Position numbers and translations under genes: made by a program. Positions 1 to 6,652 of a stretch of DNA of 37,780 nt are shown in pieces. The stretch covers positions 1 through 37,780 of the forward strand of contig NZ_JAPENX010000005.1 in NCBI RefSeq assembly GCF_026341815.1. Reading direction: 5' to 3'. This DNA comes from Streptomyces sp. NBC_00572. GTDB taxonomy: Bacteria; Actinomycetota; Actinomycetes; Streptomycetales; Streptomycetaceae. The notes beneath the pieces were generated by a model that was not told the origin of the DNA, made no database searches, and saw nothing but the letters and a program-made list of their open reading frames with translations. Each line of letters starts with the position of its first letter. The stretch's first letter is position 1.

Positions 1-23
1 TGCAGCCGTACCGGTAAAACACT
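1..23. other. Left attachment half-site (attP P' arm)
   Basis: Positions 6-23 (CCGTACCGGTAAAACACT) are the reverse complement, 17 of 18 bases, of 37758-37775 at the other end of the window. Joined end to end the two halves form one dyad centred on the junction, with TG at both the first and last two bases of the window. This is the expected form of a large-serine-integrase attP opened at its crossover dinucleotide. The pairing is seen in the sequence; the att identity and the TG core are inferred. Confidence 0.75.
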
Positions 24-46
24 CCGCGTCTGACCAGCGCCAAGGC

Positions 47-83
47 AACGGCTCCGCGTCCCAGCCAGGGATGCGGAGCCGTT
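47..83 (-). terminator. Terminator hairpin after the left XRE gene
   Basis: Left arm 47-62 and right arm 68-83 pair over 16 bases with one G-T wobble, around a 5-nt loop. The hairpin lies directly after the stop of the minus-strand regulator (stop at 90), so it probably ends that transcript. It would also insulate it from transcription crossing the att junction. Confidence 0.7.
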
Positions 84-89
84 CTTCGT

Positions 90-845
90 TTACGACGACA
101 CGGGTACGGCCCGTTCCCACAGCTCTTCGGCGTGCTCCGCGAAGCGGTCGAACATGCCGTCGTCATCATGTCGCCGAAGGTGCAGGAGCGGCGAGTCGTG
201 GCCGACGAGACGGGCCAGGTGGGGTGTCACGAGGGCCTGCTCGTCGAACCGGAACACGGACAGCGAGACGTGGTTCACCGCGTCTTCCGCAGCGCTGAAC
301 CGGGCCTCGACACCCTCGGCCGGCCCGAGCTTGGCAAGTTCATCGAGCGTGATTCGAATGCGGGTGGACACCGAAAGCGGGACGTCCTCGATCACCTCGC
401 GCTGCCGGGTCACCTCGCCGGCGGGGTCACCGAGCAGGAATCGCACGCGGCACCCGGACTCCGCCTTACGCCGAATGAGACCGGCGAACGCAGGAATCTG
501 CGTCCACAGGAAGTAATTCGTATACCCCGCGAAAAGGAGCTCGCGTTCAGCGCCAACCGTGAGGTCGGCCCACACCGTTGACGGGCACGCCGAGCGGTAC
601 GGGTAAGTGCGGAGGATTTCCCGGTCTCCGCCGAGCTTTACGCGGTCCTGCACCGCCTTCGGCCAGATCATGTCCTCATCCACTCCCAGCGCCCGTGCAG
701 CGTCCGCGCGGTTCCGCGCGTGCGGCGTGAGCCTCGCGTCAGCCAGCCATCGTTGCACCTGCTTCGGCGATACCCCCACCCGGTAGGCCAGCTCACCGGC
801 GGACACCCCGGCGTCGTGCATCGCCGACCGTAACCCTGTGTTCAC
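90..845 (-). CDS. XRE-family regulator with a large C-terminal domain
   Basis: A 251-residue protein if the GTG at 843-845 is used. I prefer this start because the helix-turn-helix begins soon after it; an upstream ATG at 905 would add an unstructured stretch. Residues about 13-35 (VSAGELAYRVGVSPKQVQRW) form a clear XRE-type HTH. The remaining ~190 residues are a globular domain like that of Streptomyces XRE regulators annotated as DUF5919 (from memory), containing LLFAGYTNYFLW and VRFLLGDP. It is transcribed away from the plus-strand cargo genes beginning at 995 and is followed by a strong hairpin. It probably controls this cargo block rather than phage lysogeny, because a separate repressor lies at 35293. 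Ligand and operator are unknown. Confidence 0.8.
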   Translation of the reverse strand: MNTGLRSAMHDAGVSAGELAYRVGVSPKQVQRWLADARLTPHARNRADAARALGVDEDMIWPKAVQDRVKLGGDREILRTYPYRSACPSTVWADLTVGAERELLFAGYTNYFLWTQIPAFAGLIRRKAESGCRVRFLLGDPAGEVTRQREVIEDVPLSVSTRIRITLDELAKLGPAEGVEARFSAAEDAVNHVSLSVFRFDEQALVTPHLARLVGHDSPLLHLRRHDDDGMFDRFAEHAEELWERAVPVSS

Positions 846-875
846 TGTCAACCCCCTCTGCCCGGACTTTTGGGC

Positions 876-905
876 CTTATTCGACCCTAGCGAGAGACGT
901 CTCAA
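876..905 (-). promoter_or_regulatory. Candidate promoter of the XRE gene with a small palindrome
   Basis: On the minus strand a -35-like TTGAGA (900-905) and an 18-nt spacer lead to AATAAG (876-881), about 30 bp before the GTG at 845. The perfect palindrome GAGACGTCTC (894-903) overlaps the -35, as an autoregulatory operator would. The -10 match is weak, so this is tentative. Confidence 0.3.
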
Positions 906-994
906 CTGTCCTCGTTTCGGGGGCAGATACGTCCGGACTGGGGTGCCAAGGTGGAGCCATTCCGGAGCAGGCCCCGTAAGGAGGAGAGCAGCCG

Positions 995-1243
995 ATGAGC
1001 ACGTCGACGACCGCGCCGCCCACCGCGCCGCAGATCCGCCCCGTGAGCACCGCCGAGGCCGGAGAGGTCTTTCAGGGTCTCAGGGACGCCATGGAGGCCG
1101 CCGGCTTCCCCACGCAGGGGCTCTACCGGGAGGCACGGCAGACCCAACACGGCCCCATGCACATCTTCGGACTCGGCGAGGTCACCGTCGCCGGGGCAAA
1201 GCGCATGACGGCGATCCTGCGGGCCGCCCGGCGGCAGCCGTGA
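995..1243 (+). CDS. Small hypothetical protein (82 aa)
   Basis: The ATG follows a strong ribosome site (AAGGAGGAGAG). The protein has a Thr/Pro-rich first 20 residues, then a compact helical part with EVFQGLRDAMEAAGFPTQGLYREA and a C-terminal VTVAGAKRMTAIL segment. No catalytic motif is visible and I do not recognise a family. The stop overlaps the next start (TGATG), so it is translationally coupled to the 78-residue protein. It belongs to the cargo block between the XRE regulator and the methyltransferase. Confidence 0.75.
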   Translation: MSTSTTAPPTAPQIRPVSTAEAGEVFQGLRDAMEAAGFPTQGLYREARQTQHGPMHIFGLGEVTVAGAKRMTAILRAARRQP

Positions 1244-1479
1244 TGTACCGCGAGGGCGACGTCGTCACGGACGGCACGCGGGCCCTCGCGGGTCAGGTGC
1301 GCGCCGTGAACGGCGACCTCCTCACGCTCGCTCGACCCGGAGGAACCACATGGCAGGCGAAGGCGGACAACTGTTGGGCGGCGAGCCCGGAGGAGCGCCG
1401 GGCCCTGCGCCCGAGCGGGGCGATCACCCTGATCGGGGAACACCTCCCTCCCGTACAGCCGCCCTCGCGCTCTTCCTGA
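1243..1479 (+). CDS. Small hypothetical protein (78 aa), beta-rich N-terminus
   Basis: It starts MYREGDVVTDGTRALAGQVR, with the ATG overlapping the preceding stop. The alternating hydrophobic/polar pattern (VVTDG, GQVRAV, LTLARPGG, TWQAKADN) suggests a small beta-barrel or KOW/SH3-like fold. Short proteins opening 'MYREGD.V.D' occur beside regulators and methyltransferases in Streptomyces as far as I recall, but no function is known to me. Its last ~130 nt overlap, out of frame, the possible membrane peptide at 1350-1532. Confidence 0.65.
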   Translation: MYREGDVVTDGTRALAGQVRAVNGDLLTLARPGGTTWQAKADNCWAASPEERRALRPSGAITLIGEHLPPVQPPSRSS

Positions 1480-1532
1480 CCTTCGTAGCCATCGGCGCCG
1501 CCGGCGCCGCCCTGGCGATCCGGACCACGTAG
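1350..1532 (+). CDS. Possible 60-aa single-TM peptide overlapping the upstream gene
   Basis: The ATG at 1350 is preceded by a good ribosome site (GGAGGAACCAC) inside the 1243-1479 gene, in another frame. The first 35 residues are Gly/Pro-rich and residues 36-57 (TAALALFLTFVAIGAAGAALAI) form a convincing transmembrane helix. The stop lies 4 bp before a 12-bp terminator stem, which favours a real gene. Against it, the first half may be a frame shadow. Topology would put the N-terminus in the cytoplasm or outside with a two-residue tail. Confidence 0.45.
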   Translation: MAGEGGQLLGGEPGGAPGPAPERGDHPDRGTPPSRTAALALFLTFVAIGAAGAALAIRTT

Positions 1533-1535
1533 ACC

Positions 1536-1646
1536 GCCTCACCCCGGATTGGAGCTCCCGGGGTGAGGCTCCCATCCGGCCCCGGGCGACCCGTTCCCAG
1601 CCCGGGGCCGGCCCCAGCACCGCCGCCCCAATGTGTCCCCCGCCCG
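1536..1646 (+). terminator. Three tandem hairpins, the first a strong terminator
   Basis: Stem 1 pairs 1536-1547 with 1558-1569 (12 bp, perfect). Stem 2 pairs 1578-1587 with 1600-1609 (10 bp, perfect). Stem 3 pairs 1622-1629 with 1639-1646. They follow the end of the small-gene operon and precede the tRNA-like element. The first is the likely terminator; the others may be extra terminators or a structured leader of the next transcript. Confidence 0.65.
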
Positions 1647-1669
1647 TCGGGGCGGCGGCTCCACCCCCA

Positions 1670-1766
1670 CCCCAGTAGCTCAGTCAGGTAGAGCCCGACG
1701 GCGGAGTACCCAACTGTCTCCCGTCGCCCGCCGTCGACGACCCCGGTTCGAGTCCGGGCATGGGGA
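1670..1766 (+). tRNA. tRNA-like element with an enlarged anticodon domain
   Basis: A canonical D arm (AGCTCAGTCAGGTAGAGC, about 1677-1694) and a canonical T arm (CCCGG-TTCGAGT-CCGGG) are present. The ends CCCCA (1670-1674) and TGGGG (1761-1765) pair as an acceptor stem, with one bulged base toward the inside. The anticodon stem CGACG/CGTCG extends to CGACGGCGG/CCGCCGTCG, and the loop side is about 24 nt longer than a 7-nt loop. Without the extra bases the element would be about 73 nt. No encoded CCA is present. It may be a decayed phage tRNA, a tRNA mimic or a structured leader; no anticodon can be assigned. Confidence 0.5.
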
Positions 1767-1827
1767 CCCGGCCCCCGGTTTCAGGGACGGCCGATCCGAG
1801 CACCACCTCACCGAAGGAGTGACCACC

Positions 1828-1974
1828 ATGTCGGGAAAGCACGGCGGCGGAAGCGGAAGCGGATCCGGCGGTAGCCAGCAGGACGACAGCAACAGCGGTC
1901 GCGGGCACGGCGGCGGCGGCTCGGAGACGAGCGGCGGGAACTCTTCCGACGGCTCCGGCCCCGCGAAGAAGTAG
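1828..1974 (+). CDS. Gly/Ser-rich 48-aa peptide, putative RiPP precursor
   Basis: Good ribosome site (GAAGGAGTGACCACC) before the ATG. The peptide is almost all Gly, Ser, Asp, Asn, His and Lys, with no hydrophobic core and no signal peptide. Asp residues are D19, D20 and D41. D41 is followed by Gly, the dipeptide most prone to aspartimide formation, and N22 and N38 are each followed by Ser. The stop is 12 bp before the start of a PIMT-like methyltransferase. In imiditides and in PIMT-containing graspetide and lanthipeptide clusters, such an enzyme methylates Asp so that it cyclises. The pairing and DG motif make this a candidate precursor; low complexity makes homology calls unsafe. Confidence 0.6.
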   Translation: MSGKHGGGSGSGSGGSQQDDSNSGRGHGGGGSETSGGNSSDGSGPAKK

Positions 1975-1986
1975 AGGCACGCACAG

Positions 1987-3168
1987 GTGAGTACACGCGT
2001 AAAGGAGGCGGGCCCCGAGGGGCTCGCCTCCGCGCTCATCGCATCGGGCGCACTGCAATCGGACTGGCTTCCGACGTACCGCGCCGTCCCCCGCGCGATG
2101 TTCGTTCCGGATCGAGTCTGGCCCGGCATCCCCGAAGGAACGCAGCAGGGGGCCCTTATCGACCGCCGGGTCGACCCGCGCGCATGGTTGGCGGCGGTGT
2201 ACTCCGACCGACCGCTCACCACGCAGTGGGACAACGGCGAGCACCAGGGCGACGAGGTCGGCACGACCCCGACGAGCAGCAACAGTCTCCCCACCATGGT
2301 GTTCGCAATGCTCGGCGACCTCGACGTCGAGGACGGTCACCGCGTGCTGGAGATCGGCACGGGGACCGGATGGAACGCGGCACTCCTCGCGACCCGCGTC
2401 GGGGCGACGAACGTCGTCTCTGTCGAGTACGACCCCGACGTCGCGGCCGAGGCCCGAGAAAACCTCAGCGAGTTCGGGATCAAGCCCTTCCTGCACGTCG
2501 GCGACGGCCGGCAGGGAGTCGCGGCCCATGCGCCGTACGACCGGATCATCGCCACCTGTTCAGTCGGCGAGGTACCCCCGGCCTGGATCGCACAGGCCGT
2601 GACTGGCGGGGTGATCGTCGCTCCGTGGGGACCGCTGTACGGCGGTGAGGCCGTCGTGCGCCTGATCGTCGGCGAGGACGGGTCGGCGCGGGGACGGTTC
2701 ACCCGCTCGTCCGCGTTCATGCGGCTCCGGCAGCAACGCGCCGAGTTCCCGGCCCACGAGACCTACATGGGCGGGCAGGCGTGGCCGGCCGACGGGGTGA
2801 GGAGCGCAACGACGATCCCGCCGACGGACGTCGGCGAGTGGGTCGCACAGTTCGCCATCGGCCTCCAGGTGCATGACGCCTTCTGGACGATCGAGCGGTA
2901 CGACGGGGGGGCGTACACCCTGTGGACGTACGGCCTCGACGGGAAGTCGTGGGCGTCGGTCGACTGGGAGCCCGGAGAGGCCGAGTTCCTGGTCTACCAG
3001 CACGGGCCCCGACGTCTGTGGGACGAGACCGAGGCCGCTTACCGATGGTGGAACGGGCGCAGCCGACCGGGGTTCGAGCGGTTCGGGCTGACAGTAGGGC
3101 CGCGCTCAACGGTGGCGTGGCTCGACGACGAGTCGTGCCCCGTACCCGGGGCGGAGTGGCTCCGCTGA
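1987..3168 (+). CDS. PIMT-like (protein-isoaspartate family) O-methyltransferase
   Basis: 393 residues, GTG start 12 bp after the small peptide stop. SAM-binding motif I is VLEIGTGTG (120-128). It is preceded by the PIMT-type TSSNSLPTMV (96-105) and followed by the acidic loop VSVEYDP (144-150), GDG (172-174) and YDRIIAT (184-190). Classical PIMT is about 210-220 residues; the extra ~170 C-terminal residues (WTIERYDGGAYTLWTYG and onward) match the layout of RiPP-tailoring PIMT homologues in actinobacteria that make aspartimide. No ATP-grasp or lanthipeptide synthetase is nearby, so a stand-alone imiditide-type system is the simplest reading. General protein repair is the alternative. A terminator follows at 3187. 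Confidence 0.85.
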   Translation: MSTRVKEAGPEGLASALIASGALQSDWLPTYRAVPRAMFVPDRVWPGIPEGTQQGALIDRRVDPRAWLAAVYSDRPLTTQWDNGEHQGDEVGTTPTSSNSLPTMVFAMLGDLDVEDGHRVLEIGTGTGWNAALLATRVGATNVVSVEYDPDVAAEARENLSEFGIKPFLHVGDGRQGVAAHAPYDRIIATCSVGEVPPAWIAQAVTGGVIVAPWGPLYGGEAVVRLIVGEDGSARGRFTRSSAFMRLRQQRAEFPAHETYMGGQAWPADGVRSATTIPPTDVGEWVAQFAIGLQVHDAFWTIERYDGGAYTLWTYGLDGKSWASVDWEPGEAEFLVYQHGPRRLWDETEAAYRWWNGRSRPGFERFGLTVGPRSTVAWLDDESCPVPGAEWLR

Positions 3169-3186
3169 CTGCCCAGACATGACGAA

Positions 3187-3229
3187 ACCGCCCCCCTCCG
3201 GCGCCTGTACGGCACGGGAGGGGGGCGGT
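3187..3229. terminator. Bidirectional terminator between cargo and lysis genes
   Basis: Arms 3187-3199 and 3217-3229 pair perfectly over 13 bp around a 17-nt loop. It sits between the converging methyltransferase (stop 3168) and the XhlA-like gene (stop 3235), so it can end both transcripts. It marks the border between cargo and the phage late module. Confidence 0.85.
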
Positions 3230-3234
3230 GTGGT

Positions 3235-3498
3235 TCAGCGGGTGGCGAGCTGCCAGAGAGTGAGGCCGAGGCCGCTGGTGGCGACCAGGGCGGCCAGCGA
3301 GGCGAGCGGCCAGCGGGCACGTTCGAGGGCGTCGAGGCGGGACTCATGGTCGGCGAGCTGGCGGTCGGTCTGGTCGCCGCGCTGGACGAGCAGGGCGAGC
3401 GAGCCGTCGACGCGGGCGAATCCGGTCTCCATCGTGCCCCGGAGCTTTTCCAGCTCCACGGCGACGGCGGCAGGGTCGGACGGGGTGGGGATGCTCAC
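3235..3498 (-). CDS. XhlA-like holin accessory protein
   Basis: 87 residues. The GTG start at 3496-3498 overlaps the stop of the holin gene (GTGA), so the two are coupled. Residues 10-60 form a charged amphipathic helix or coiled coil (VAVELEKLRGTMETGFARV, RQLADHESRLDAL). One transmembrane helix follows at about 63-83 (WPLASLAALVATSGLGLTLW) near the C-terminus. This is the architecture of XhlA/hemolysin-type lysis accessory proteins beside holins. Last gene of the late operon. Confidence 0.7.
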   Translation of the reverse strand: MSIPTPSDPAAVAVELEKLRGTMETGFARVDGSLALLVQRGDQTDRQLADHESRLDALERARWPLASLAALVATSGLGLTLWQLATR

Positions 3499-3728
3499 CG
3501 ACCGCCCCCGTTGTCGTCGACCAGGCCGAGGCCGAAGCGGTCGAGGAACGCCTCGACGGCGGGGAGCGCCATGACGCGGGCGAGGCCGCCGGCGACGGCG
3601 AGGAAGCCGGCGACGTACGGCAGGGACTCGGGGATGCCGGACGCGGCGACGATGCCGGGGGCGGCGACCGCGAGGGCTGCGGCGGACTGGAGCACGGTGC
3701 GGACGGTGCGCTTGGTGGCGGCGGACAT
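3495..3728 (-). CDS. Holin (two TM helices)
   Basis: 77 residues with a basic N-terminus (MSAATKRTVR), hydrophobic helices at about 11-30 and 33-53, and an acidic/Gly tail (DDNGGGR). Size, topology and position just after the amidase match phage holins. The sequence family is not distinctive, so the call rests on topology and context. A ribosome site (AGGAGGAACCCCGC, read on the minus strand) precedes the ATG. Confidence 0.75.
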   Translation of the reverse strand: MSAATKRTVRTVLQSAAALAVAAPGIVAASGIPESLPYVAGFLAVAGGLARVMALPAVEAFLDRFGLGLVDDNGGGR

Positions 3729-3778
3729 GCGGGGTTCCTCCTGTGGGGGGATGCGTCAGGTTGACGAGAATGCTCGAG

Positions 3779-4726
3779 TTACGCGGCGACGATGAAGCCG
3801 TGCCGGGCCGCGAGGCGGACGAGCGTCTGCCGGCCGGGGATGCCGTCGGCGTCGCTGCCTCGGAAGCCCTGGCGGGCCTGCCAACGGGCGTACGCGGTGC
3901 GGGTGGCGGTGCCGTAGTGGCCATCGATCAGGGAGCGGTCGAGGAGCCCCTCGGCGGCGAGGGCCTCCTCGACGATGCGGGCGCCGGCGTACGAGACGGG
4001 GGTGCCCTTCTGGGCGGGGTCGCGGCGGGCGGCGGCGGTCAGGTGGGAGAGGCTGACGGTCGGCTGCTTGGGCGGGGTCGGCTTCGGCTTGGCCGGCGGG
4101 GTCGGCTTCGGGGCCGGCGGCTTGGGCTTGGGCTTGTCGTCGAGGCGGGCCTCGACGCGGTCCCGCATCGAATCCATGGTGAAGCCGCGGGGGTCCGGCT
4201 TGCCCGGCTGCCACTCAAGGTGGCCGATCACGGAGCCCGGGCCCCATCCGTGCAGGCGGCAGACGGCGGCCGACGCGCGGGCGATGGCGTCGAGCTGGAC
4301 CTCGGGCCACGGGTCGGCGCCGTCGCCGAGGTTCTCGCACTCGAACCCGTAGAAGTGCCGGTTGCCGTCGGTGGTTGCCTCGTTGTCGGCCGGGAGGGGC
4401 TTCTCGTCGATGACGGCCCGGAGCACGTCCGGGTCCCCGCTGCCGGCATGGTTCGTTCGGCCGTAGCCGATCAGGTGCACGGTGCCGTCCTTGGCGATCA
4501 CGCCGTGACACAGCGGGCCGGGCAGGGTGCTGTGTCCCTCGCGGCAGATCCGTACCGTGTTCGCAGTGCCCTTGGTGACGGTGTGGTGCACGACGACGCC
4601 ATGCACGGGGCCCCACGGGCCCTTGTGGTTCCGGTTGTGGGTCTCCCACCCCGGGTAGGTGACGACGGTCAGTCCCTCGGCGCGGAGAGCGGCGAGGAAG
4701 CGGGCGGCGGTCGCGGGCGCGGCCAT
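3779..4726 (-). CDS. Endolysin: N-acetylmuramoyl-L-alanine amidase
   Basis: 315 residues; ATG at 4724-4726 after GGAGGTACCCC. Residues about 40-185 are an Amidase_2 (PGRP-like) domain that cleaves the MurNAc-L-Ala bond. Zinc ligand candidates are H47/H48 (VVVHHT) and H169 (VIGHLEWQ), with the catalytic K-x-D-P pattern at KPDP (177-180). A Pro/Lys-rich linker (about 198-222) leads to a C-terminal peptidoglycan-binding domain (about 245-315; YAGARIVEEAL, GHYGTATRTAYARWQ, DGIPGRQTL). No signal peptide, so export depends on the holin downstream. Confidence 0.92.
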   Translation of the reverse strand: MAAPATAARFLAALRAEGLTVVTYPGWETHNRNHKGPWGPVHGVVVHHTVTKGTANTVRICREGHSTLPGPLCHGVIAKDGTVHLIGYGRTNHAGSGDPDVLRAVIDEKPLPADNEATTDGNRHFYGFECENLGDGADPWPEVQLDAIARASAAVCRLHGWGPGSVIGHLEWQPGKPDPRGFTMDSMRDRVEARLDDKPKPKPPAPKPTPPAKPKPTPPKQPTVSLSHLTAAARRDPAQKGTPVSYAGARIVEEALAAEGLLDRSLIDGHYGTATRTAYARWQARQGFRGSDADGIPGRQTLVRLAARHGFIVAA

Positions 4727-4748
4727 GGGGTACCTCCGAGAATGCGGA

Positions 4749-4781
4749 AGGGCCGCCCGGCGCGGTGCGCGGGGCGGCCCT
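4749..4781 (-). terminator. Hairpin between tail and lysis genes
   Basis: AGGGCCGCC (4749-4757) pairs perfectly with GGCGGCCCT (4773-4781). It lies after the stop of the tail protein (4795) and just before the amidase ribosome site. It is probably a partial terminator that sets lysis-gene expression apart from tail genes. Confidence 0.65.
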
Positions 4782-4794
4782 CGGTGGGGTGGGG

Positions 4795-5508
4795 TCAGGA
4801 CTGGAAGCCGTACAGGTAGCGGGTCTGGGCGTAGGCGGTTCCGGTGCCGCTGGACACGCGCGCCTGTAGCTCGAACTCGGCGTTCATGCCGAACGCGTAC
4901 GACGGGATGGCGAAGGTGGCGAGGAGCGGTTGCCCCGCCGTGCCGGTCGCCACGACGGTGCCGTTCACGCGGAACTGAACCTGCGCGGTGGCGCCGCCGG
5001 ACGCTGTCACCTGTGCGTAGACGCGGGCGCGGGGCTGCTGAATGATGCCGTTGGACCGGCCGACGGTGGTGAACGACGTGGACGTCGTCGACGGCCACTT
5101 GGTGGTGTTCTCCTCCTGCGGGACCGGCAGGGGGATGTACGGCCTGGCGATGCCGCCGGCGACGGTGTCCTCGGCGAAGATCTCGGCGCCGTCGGCATCG
5201 ACGATCCGGAGTGCCTGGGGGACGGTGTTGGGGTTCTCGACGCCTCGGTAGAGGCTGAGGGCGATGGATCCGTCGTCGCGGCGGACGACCATGCCGTACT
5301 CGTGGGTCTGGGCGAAGAGTTCGCCGACGCGGAACGCGGTCGGGCCAGAGGGGTGCAGTACGGCCAGGGCGCCGCCCTCGCCGACGACGACGTCACCGTT
5401 CAGGACTTGGTCCATGGCGGGGCGGATGTTCGCCCGGCCCTCCAGCATCCGTAGGCGGTTCTCCAGGGCCCGGACGCGGTCGAGGAGGTCTTGGGGGATG
5501 GCTGCCAT
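4795..5508 (-). CDS. Minor tail / tail-fibre protein
   Basis: 237 residues. The N-terminus (LLDRVRALENRLRMLEGR) is a short heptad coiled coil typical of trimeric tail appendages. It is followed by beta-rich sequence with RDDGSIALSLYRG and ALRIVDADGAEIFAEDTVAGG, as in phage tail proteins that display host-range domains. The C-terminal ~90 residues (VYAQVTASGGATAQVQFRVNG) look like a beta-sandwich. It lies between the Gp37-like tail protein and the endolysin. A receptor-binding role is inferred. Confidence 0.7.
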   Translation of the reverse strand: MAAIPQDLLDRVRALENRLRMLEGRANIRPAMDQVLNGDVVVGEGGALAVLHPSGPTAFRVGELFAQTHEYGMVVRRDDGSIALSLYRGVENPNTVPQALRIVDADGAEIFAEDTVAGGIARPYIPLPVPQEENTTKWPSTTSTSFTTVGRSNGIIQQPRARVYAQVTASGGATAQVQFRVNGTVVATGTAGQPLLATFAIPSYAFGMNAEFELQARVSSGTGTAYAQTRYLYGFQS

Positions 5509-5521
5509 GTGGGAGGGCCTC

Positions 5522-6652
5522 CTAGGCGGTGAGGGCCGCCGGTGCGGCGGACGGTTCGAGGAGCAGTTCGGCGGTCTCCGGCCGGCCGCGCTCGCCGGGC
5601 GTGGTGGCGAGGCCGATCAGGCGGTATCGGGCGTCGAGCCCGTCGGGGAACCACTCGTCACGGACGCGGAGCCGGATCGTCGACCCGAGCAGGCCCGGGG
5701 AGATCCCGGAGCCGTCGAGGCGTACGGACACGGTGGGTACCTGTGTGGTGGTCCAGGCGCGGGTGAGGTCGGCGCGGGCGTGCGCGTCGAGGGTCGCCTG
5801 TTTCTCCACGCTGCTGTAGTCGCTGGTGCCGTCGAGGATCGGCCACCCGCCCGGCTCTACGGCTCCGTTGATGGAGACGGGGGCGGACATCAGCGGGTAG
5901 GACGGGGCGGCTTGGTTGCGGTTGGTGGATGCGCCCCGGGAGTGCCAGTGCGTAGCGCGCGAGGTGCCGTCCTCGGGCATTCGGTAGTCGATGACTGGGC
6001 CCGGGGAGGAGAGAACCAACTCGGTGCGGCTGCTCCGGATGATCGGGTAGCCGAGCTGCAAGCTCTTCACGCGGCGGCCGGACGCGTCGCGGTACGTACG
6101 TACGCGCCATTCGAACCCGTTCTCGACGTTGGCGAGTTGGTCGAGCAGATCGCGCACGACGTACAGGTCGTAGCGGGAGTACGCCCGGTCGCGGAGCACT
6201 CCGGATGTCTGCGACCAGTCCAGTTCGATGCCGATGTCGCCGCCCTTGATCGACTGGACCCAGTCGACGATCTGACGGGCGATGTCGAGTTGGTCGACCC
6301 CGTTCCCGGTCCACCCGTCTTTGAGTAGCCGGTGTGCGAGGTACGAGTCGAACGTCGCGGCCTGGACGGCGAGGGCCCCGGCGCGGCCCCGGGACGGCGG
6401 TGTGATCTCCGTGGTCCACACGATGCCGCCCCACCACACTTCGCCGGCCCGCTCGATCCACACAGCCGTACGTGCCGGGATGACGGCCTCGCGCGCGCGG
6501 CGCGCCATGTCCCGGCCGGCGACGGGGATGGAGAACTGGGCGCTGCCGGTCTTACCGATGTAGTCGTCGCATTTGATGCCCTGCGCGGGAAGGATGTCGA
6601 GGACTTGGTCGGATCGCAGGTCACACAGAACGACTCGATACATGCCGCTCAC
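5522..6652 (-). CDS. Tail hub-type minor tail protein (Gp37-like)
   Basis: 376 residues from a GTG at 6650-6652 that overlaps the upstream stop (GTGA); an ATG at 6643 is possible. The start MYRVVLCDLRSDQVLDILP and the region GEVWWGGIVWTTEI resemble actinophage tail proteins annotated 'Siphovirus ReqiPepy6 Gp37-like', which form the baseplate hub below the distal tail protein. Order after tape measure and Dit supports this. A longer same-frame reading to 7717 only traverses the neighbour gene in another frame and is rejected. Confidence 0.75.
   Translation of the reverse strand: MSGMYRVVLCDLRSDQVLDILPAQGIKCDDYIGKTGSAQFSIPVAGRDMARRAREAVIPARTAVWIERAGEVWWGGIVWTTEITPPSRGRAGALAVQAATFDSYLAHRLLKDGWTGNGVDQLDIARQIVDWVQSIKGGDIGIELDWSQTSGVLRDRAYSRYDLYVVRDLLDQLANVENGFEWRVRTYRDASGRRVKSLQLGYPIIRSSRTELVLSSPGPVIDYRMPEDGTSRATHWHSRGASTNRNQAAPSYPLMSAPVSINGAVEPGGWPILDGTSDYSSVEKQATLDAHARADLTRAWTTTQVPTVSVRLDGSGISPGLLGSTIRLRVRDEWFPDGLDARYRLIGLATTPGERGRPETAELLLEPSAAPAALTA

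Noticed and set aside
842..850. TTGACA on the minus strand at the XRE start
   Set aside because: It lies within 3 nt of the chosen GTG, so it could not drive that gene and no matching -10 fits a sensible downstream start.
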